In this document: in pieces, positions 60,505 to 64,000 of the stretch
How positions within the stretch are numbered: position 1 is the first letter of the stretch
Layout: every line of letters begins with the position of its first letter
Assembly: GCA_946188345.1 (NCBI GenBank)
Contig: CAMHUI010000004.1
Span: 28,211 to 92,210 of the forward strand
Reading direction: 5' to 3'
DNA length: 64,000 nt
Source of the DNA: an uncultured Prevotellaceae bacterium
Lineage (GTDB): Bacteria; Bacteroidota; Bacteroidia; Bacteroidales; Bacteroidaceae
Notes under the pieces: generated by a model
Told to the model about the DNA's origin: nothing
What the model saw: only the letters and a program-made list of their open reading frames with translations
Databases searched by the model: none
Made by a program: the position numbers and the translations under genes

Positions 60505-60536
60505 CAAAGGTAATGAATTTCTTCCTAACAGCCAAG
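60505..60536 (-). promoter_or_regulatory. Sensor kinase promoter close to the start codon
   Basis: On the minus strand CTTG (60536-60533), 20 bases, then TACCTTTG (60512-60505). The -7 box ends five bases before the ATG at 60499, so the transcript would start almost at the AUG. Confidence 0.6.
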
Positions 60537-60583
60537 TTTTTCCTGCTTTTCTATACCTTATTATATATAGGAACATGAAAATA

Positions 60584-60629
60584 CCCCCAAAAGGGGGATT
60601 GCACAATCGACAACTAATCTCTATCTTTG
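60584..60629 (+). promoter_or_regulatory. ompA-like promoter with CCCCC-N4-GGGGG palindrome
   Basis: CCCCCAAAAGGGGG at 60584-60597 directly precedes ATTG (60598-60601), 20 bases, then TATCTTTG (60622-60629). The palindrome centre is 35 bases from the -7 box centre, the same as at the response-regulator promoter. Confidence 0.65.
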
Positions 60630-60666
60630 CACCGATAATAGTAAAAAACACCAATAAAAGCGAAAA

Positions 60667-61938
60667 ATGATTATGAAAAAACTCATTGCAATCCTCATCC
60701 TGATCTTGGCCTGCTGCATGGAGGCCGACGCGCAGGCATTTCTGAAAAAGCTCGGCGAGAAGGCCATCGAAAAGGCCAAGGAGAAAATCGAAAGCAAAGT
60801 AGAAAGAACCGTCGACGGCGAAATGGACGAAGTCCTCGACGGCAAGAAGTCGAAAGACAAAGGCTCCAAGAAGTCGAAAAATGCTTCCGACGACATTGAA
60901 GCCGCCGAGGCCGACCCTTCAGCAGCCTCATCAAACGACTTCAAACGTGGCGCAGTAATCCTGTTCCAAGACGACATCACAGGCGAGACCGTCGGCGAAT
61001 TCCCCTCGAAATGGGACATGTTCCAAGGAACAGTAGAAACCAAGACGCTCGGAGGGATAAAAGCCATCAACTTGACCGACAATGCCCAAGTGCAGCCGCT
61101 CATCAAAGAGCAGGGAGCCTATCTGCCAGAAGAGTTCACAATCGAGTACGACTTCTACTACTGGAATCAGAAGGACGATATCGGCCTGAACGACATGAAA
61201 CTGATTCTTGCTGCTACCAAAGAGCGTACAGATTTCCCGGGCGAAGGCTATGACTCCGGTGAAAGGACTGCATTTGTGCTGAGACATGGTGTCTGTAACA
61301 CCCCGGAACATGGGTATTTGTTCAACGGAAACCATGAAGGCTCATTTGAATACACTTTCAAAAAGGGATGGAACCATGTTGCACTGTCGTTCAACAAGCG
61401 AGCGCTGAAAGTCTATTTCAACGACAAACGCGTGGTGAACCTTCCTCGCGTGAGCCAGCCCAACTGGATGTGCATCCAGGTACCATACGACTATCAAAAC
61501 CTCACCTTCTTCCGCAACATCGTCATAGCCAAGGGAGCCGTCGCTCTCTACGACCGCGATGCCCAGTCGATGACTGCCGTCGAGAAGGCCATCGTCGAGA
61601 CTGGCAAGTTCGTTACCAACAACATCCTCTTCGACACAGGCAAGGCCACACTCAAGCCAGAGTCGATGGCCGAGATTGCCAAGGTAGCCGACTACATGAA
61701 GAACAACCCCACGGCCCGTTTCGAAGTACAGGGCCACACCGACAACCAAGGCTCCGACAAGATTAACGACCCGCTCTCTCAGCAGCGCGCCGAAGCCATC
61801 GTCACGGCCCTTGTCTCGCTGGGTGTCGACGAGTTCAACCTCCGCGCCGTCGGCAAAGGCTCCCACGAACCCGTTGCCGACAACAAGACCGAAGCCGGCC
61901 GTGCCCAAAACCGCCGCGTTGAATTTATCAAGCGGTGA
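60667..61938 (+). CDS. OmpA-family outer-membrane protein
   Basis: The 423-residue protein has a signal peptide (MIMKKLIAILILILACCMEADAQ), a Lys/Glu/Ser-rich stretch (residues about 25-80, low complexity), a beta-sandwich or laminin-like region with FTIEYDFYYWNQKDDIGL and WNHVALSFNKRALKVYFNDKRVVNL, and a C-terminal OmpA domain, ILFDTGKATLKPESMAEIAKVADYM, EVQGHTDNQGSDKINDPLSQQRAEAI, which binds peptidoglycan. Start may be 60667 or the ATG at 60673. The promoter and palindrome upstream suggest control by the NarL-type regulator. A 74-bp tandem duplication begins at its last codons. Confidence 0.85.
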   Translation: MIMKKLIAILILILACCMEADAQAFLKKLGEKAIEKAKEKIESKVERTVDGEMDEVLDGKKSKDKGSKKSKNASDDIEAAEADPSAASSNDFKRGAVILFQDDITGETVGEFPSKWDMFQGTVETKTLGGIKAINLTDNAQVQPLIKEQGAYLPEEFTIEYDFYYWNQKDDIGLNDMKLILAATKERTDFPGEGYDSGERTAFVLRHGVCNTPEHGYLFNGNHEGSFEYTFKKGWNHVALSFNKRALKVYFNDKRVVNLPRVSQPNWMCIQVPYDYQNLTFFRNIVIAKGAVALYDRDAQSMTAVEKAIVETGKFVTNNILFDTGKATLKPESMAEIAKVADYMKNNPTARFEVQGHTDNQGSDKINDPLSQQRAEAIVTALVSLGVDEFNLRAVGKGSHEPVADNKTEAGRAQNRRVEFIKR

Positions 61939-62080
61939 GCGCAGAGCCAAGCTTGCTTGAGCTATGCCGAGCCGCGCCGATAAATGGACAACGTCAATTC
62001 GTCAAGCGGTGAGCGCAGAACCAAGCTTGCTTGAGCTATGCCGAGCCGCGCCGATAAATGGACAACGTCAATTCGTCAAG
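61929..62080. repeat. 74-bp tandem duplication at the ompA 3' end
   Basis: The sequence from 61929 repeats from 62003, with few differences, and a third partial match (TTCGTCAAG) follows. The first copy includes the last codons and the stop of the OmpA gene. The unit carries the palindrome CAAGCTTG and several GC-rich dyads. Confidence 0.88.
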
Positions 62081-62112
62081 AAATAGCAACCCACAATCAT
62101 AGAAACCTAAAA

Positions 62113-62153
62113 CGACAAGGTGTCCATGTGACTCCTTGTCGCTTTTTCTTTTT
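62113..62153 (+). terminator. Terminator after the OmpA gene
   Basis: CGACAAGG at 62113-62120 pairs with CCTTGTCG at 62134-62141, followed by T runs. It lies beyond the 74-bp duplication. Confidence 0.78.
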
Positions 62154-62208
62154 TAAGGTAACAAGAATATTTCTTTATACACCCTTTCTGAGGCTTCGAG
62201 GCATCCCC

Positions 62209-63756
62209 CTATCGTTTTCGGGGGGTGAGGGTGATGAGGGGGATGAGCATTTCCTCCATCGAGATACCGCCGTGCTGGAAGGTGTCGCGATAGTAGGAGA
62301 CGTAATAGTTGTAGTTGTTGGGATAGGCGAAGAAGGTGTCTCCGGTGGCAAAGACGTAGGTGGTCGAGATGTTGGGCGATGGCAGCTGGGCCTGACGGGG
62401 ATTGCTGATGGTGAAGACTTCCTTGGCGTTGTAGTTGAGGTTTCGCCCGAGCTTGTAGCGCAGGTTGGTATTGGTGTTTCTGTCGCCGATAATTTTGACG
62501 GGTTTGGAGGCTCGTATGGAGCCGTGGTCGGTTGTGATGACGACGCGATAGTCTGTCTGCGCAAGTCGTCGCAGCAGGTCGGCTATTCCAGAGTGGCGGA
62601 ACCACGACTGGGTGATGCTACGGTAGGCTGACTCGTTGTTGGCGAGCTCGCGCACCATCTTGGACTCTGTGCGGGCATGGGAGAGCATGTCGATGAAGTT
62701 GACGACGACGACGTTGAGCTGGTTGCCCAGATGGGTATTGAGTCGTTCGAGATAGCGCTCAATGCCTGCAGAATCATTAATTTTTGTATAAGAGAAGGTG
62801 TCGTGGCGGCGGTAGCGGTCGAGCTGGGTCTGTATGAGCGGGGCCTCGTTGAGGTTCTTGCCTTCTTCCTCGTCTTCGTCGACCCATAGGTCGGGGAAGA
62901 GGCGGGCTATCTGCTCGGGCATGAGTCCGCTGAAGATGGCGTTGCGGGCATACTGTGTGGCGGTGGGCAGAATGCTCATGTAGATGTCTTCATCGATATC
63001 GAACTGCTCGGCTATCTCCGGGGCGAGGATGCGCCACTGGTCGAAGCGGAAGTTGTCGATGACGATGAGGAATACTTTCTCTTGCTGGTCGAGCAGGGGA
63101 AATATCTTCTGCTTGAAGACGGAGGGTGAAAGGAGTGGCTGGGGATTGGGGCTGCTGACCCAATCCAGGTAATTCTGCTTGACGAACTTGGCAAAGCCGA
63201 TGTTGGCTTCTTCTTTCTGCATCTGCAGCAAGTCGGTCATGTTGCTATCGGTGGAAGATAGTTCCAGTTCCCAGCGTACCAGGCGGCGGTATACTTCGCA
63301 CCAGTCGGTGAAAGTTCTGCACTGACTGATTTGCGTGGCGATGTCCTGATAGCTCTGCTGATAGCCCGTCTGTGCTGTTTCGGTCTCGAGCGCTCGGCGG
63401 TGGATGTTCTTTTTCAGCGTCAGGAGAATCTGGTTGGGGTTGACGGGCTTGATGAGGTAGTCGGCAATCTTGGAGCCGATGGCCTGGTTCATGATGTCTT
63501 CCTCCTCGCTTTTTGTCACCATGACGACGGGTGTGGCTGGTGTGATGTCCTTGATGCGCTGCAGCGTCTCAAGGCCAGTGAGTCCGGGCATCATCTCGTC
63601 GAGCAGGATGAGGTCGAAGGTCTGTTGCTGACACTGGTCAACGGCGTCGGTGCCGTTGGTCACGGTGACGACATCGTAGCCTTTCTTCTGGAGGAACAGG
63701 ATGTGGGCCTTGAGGAGTTCTATCTCGTCGTCAACCCAGAGGAGTTTATAGTTCAT
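62209..63756 (-). CDS. porX: PorX, T9SS response regulator with PglZ domain
   Basis: The 515-residue protein has a CheY receiver domain with phosphoacceptor D53 (LILLDEMMPGLTG), T and K in VVMVTKSEEED and DYLIKPVNP, and, after a helical linker, a PglZ-type alkaline-phosphatase-superfamily domain: FLIVIDNFRFDQWR, ILPTATQYARNAIFSG with the nucleophile Thr, VVNFIDMLSHAR, and VITTDHGSIR. This is the PorX build. PorX with PorY and an ECF sigma controls type IX secretion in Porphyromonas and Flavobacterium. It lies 8.5 kb from sprA in this window. Confidence 0.94.
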   Translation of the reverse strand: MNYKLLWVDDEIELLKAHILFLQKKGYDVVTVTNGTDAVDQCQQQTFDLILLDEMMPGLTGLETLQRIKDITPATPVVMVTKSEEEDIMNQAIGSKIADYLIKPVNPNQILLTLKKNIHRRALETETAQTGYQQSYQDIATQISQCRTFTDWCEVYRRLVRWELELSSTDSNMTDLLQMQKEEANIGFAKFVKQNYLDWVSSPNPQPLLSPSVFKQKIFPLLDQQEKVFLIVIDNFRFDQWRILAPEIAEQFDIDEDIYMSILPTATQYARNAIFSGLMPEQIARLFPDLWVDEDEEEGKNLNEAPLIQTQLDRYRRHDTFSYTKINDSAGIERYLERLNTHLGNQLNVVVVNFIDMLSHARTESKMVRELANNESAYRSITQSWFRHSGIADLLRRLAQTDYRVVITTDHGSIRASKPVKIIGDRNTNTNLRYKLGRNLNYNAKEVFTISNPRQAQLPSPNISTTYVFATGDTFFAYPNNYNYYVSYYRDTFQHGGISMEEMLIPLITLTPRKR

Positions 63757-63779
63757 GTATCGCGGGTTTGGGGCTTTTC

Positions 63780-64000
63780 TTAGAACCCGTCAAGGTCGAA
63801 GTACTCGTCGTCGATGTCATCGGTATCGAGGGGTTTCTTCTTGGCAGGCTGTTTCTTGTTATTGTCGGCAGGCAGGATGATTTCGTCCTCGCCGAGGTTG
63901 TTGTCCTTGCGGTTGTTCTTTGTATTGTCGGCAGGCAGGATGAACTCGTCCTCGCCGAGGTTGTTGTCCTTGCGGTTGTTCTTTGTATTGTCGGCAGGCA
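63780..64000 (-). CDS. C-terminal part of a protein with 21-residue repeats
   Basis: The frame is open to the window end, so the N-terminus is missing; 73 codons before the stop are seen. They hold two full copies of a 21-residue unit (ADNTKNNRKDNNLGEDEFILP and the same with EII), then DNNKKQPAKKKPLDTDDIDDEYFDLDGF. It is acidic, Asn- and Lys-rich and probably unfolded. No family is recognised. The gene is 23 bp upstream of porX on the same strand and probably cotranscribed. Confidence 0.7.
   Translation of the reverse strand, partial: PADNTKNNRKDNNLGEDEFILPADNTKNNRKDNNLGEDEIILPADNNKKQPAKKKPLDTDDIDDEYFDLDGF
63864..64000. repeat. 63-bp tandem repeat in coding sequence
   Basis: Units start at 63864, 63927 and 63990 (the last cut by the window edge). 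The first two match at all but a few bases. The length is a multiple of three, so copy number can change without frameshift. Confidence 0.88.

Overview
The window looks like a chromosomal segment of a Bacteroidales bacterium, most likely Prevotella or a close relative. The evidence is the type IX secretion genes sprA and porX, a meso-diaminopimelate D-dehydrogenase, FimB/Mfa2-like and DUF5689-type lipoproteins, a TonB-dependent receptor, and promoters of the Bacteroidetes form TTTG-N20-TAnnTTTG. Base composition is moderate to GC-rich, with several clearly AT-rich patches. All names rest on reading translated sequence; no database search was run.

Layout. 1-12966: surface polysaccharide locus (SLBB export protein, Wzz, Wzx, Wzy, UDP-hexosamine dehydrogenase, five glycosyltransferases including one AT-rich inverted gene, UDP-GlcNAc 2-epimerase, a GH16 glucanase, and an initiating sugar-phosphate transferase), closed by a terminator. 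13000-16290: accessory stretch with a 22-bp palindromic tandem array, a strongly structured RNA, an EcoRI-type adenine methyltransferase paired with a DUF262-HNH nuclease, and a 302-bp MITE-like element. 16327-27668: mostly minus-strand envelope genes (DUF4847-like lipoprotein, Wzi, Mfa2-like lipoprotein, NUC1 endonuclease, L31B) and a TonB receptor with two lipoproteins, divergent from an EEP-type nuclease; together these suggest scavenging of extracellular nucleic acid. 27728-40772: housekeeping genes (glycosylase-like protein, udk, rlmN, pdxA, two tandem deoxynucleoside kinases, a sigma-54 activator, lptE, secG, tRNA-His, TfoX-like, mutY). 40937-45437: four-gene ECF sigma operon bounded by copies of a terminal-repeat-like sequence. 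45474-54912: dacB, sprA, ruvA. 55243-64000: ddh, FMN-binding protein, flavodiiron protein, a NarL-type two-component system, an OmpA-family protein, porX and the end of a repeat-bearing protein.

How the genes fit together. The first 13 kb makes and exports a polysaccharide that probably contains a hexosaminuronic acid. SprA is the outer-membrane T9SS translocon and PorX its response regulator. The nuclease and TonB cluster could degrade and import nucleic acid, and udk plus two deoxynucleoside kinases would salvage the nucleosides.

Most worth a second look: (1) three intergenic arrays of different palindromes that all share an exact 22-bp period; (2) the methyltransferase/DUF262-HNH pair with a structured RNA upstream and a MITE downstream; (3) CCCCC-N4-GGGGG palindromes centred 35 bp upstream of the -7 boxes of both the response-regulator and ompA promoters; (4) seven-base tandem repeats inside the epimerase coding sequence; (5) six copies of an ATTGsTGTCyGnTAAAA end sequence that mark MITE or IS remnants and bound the ECF operon.
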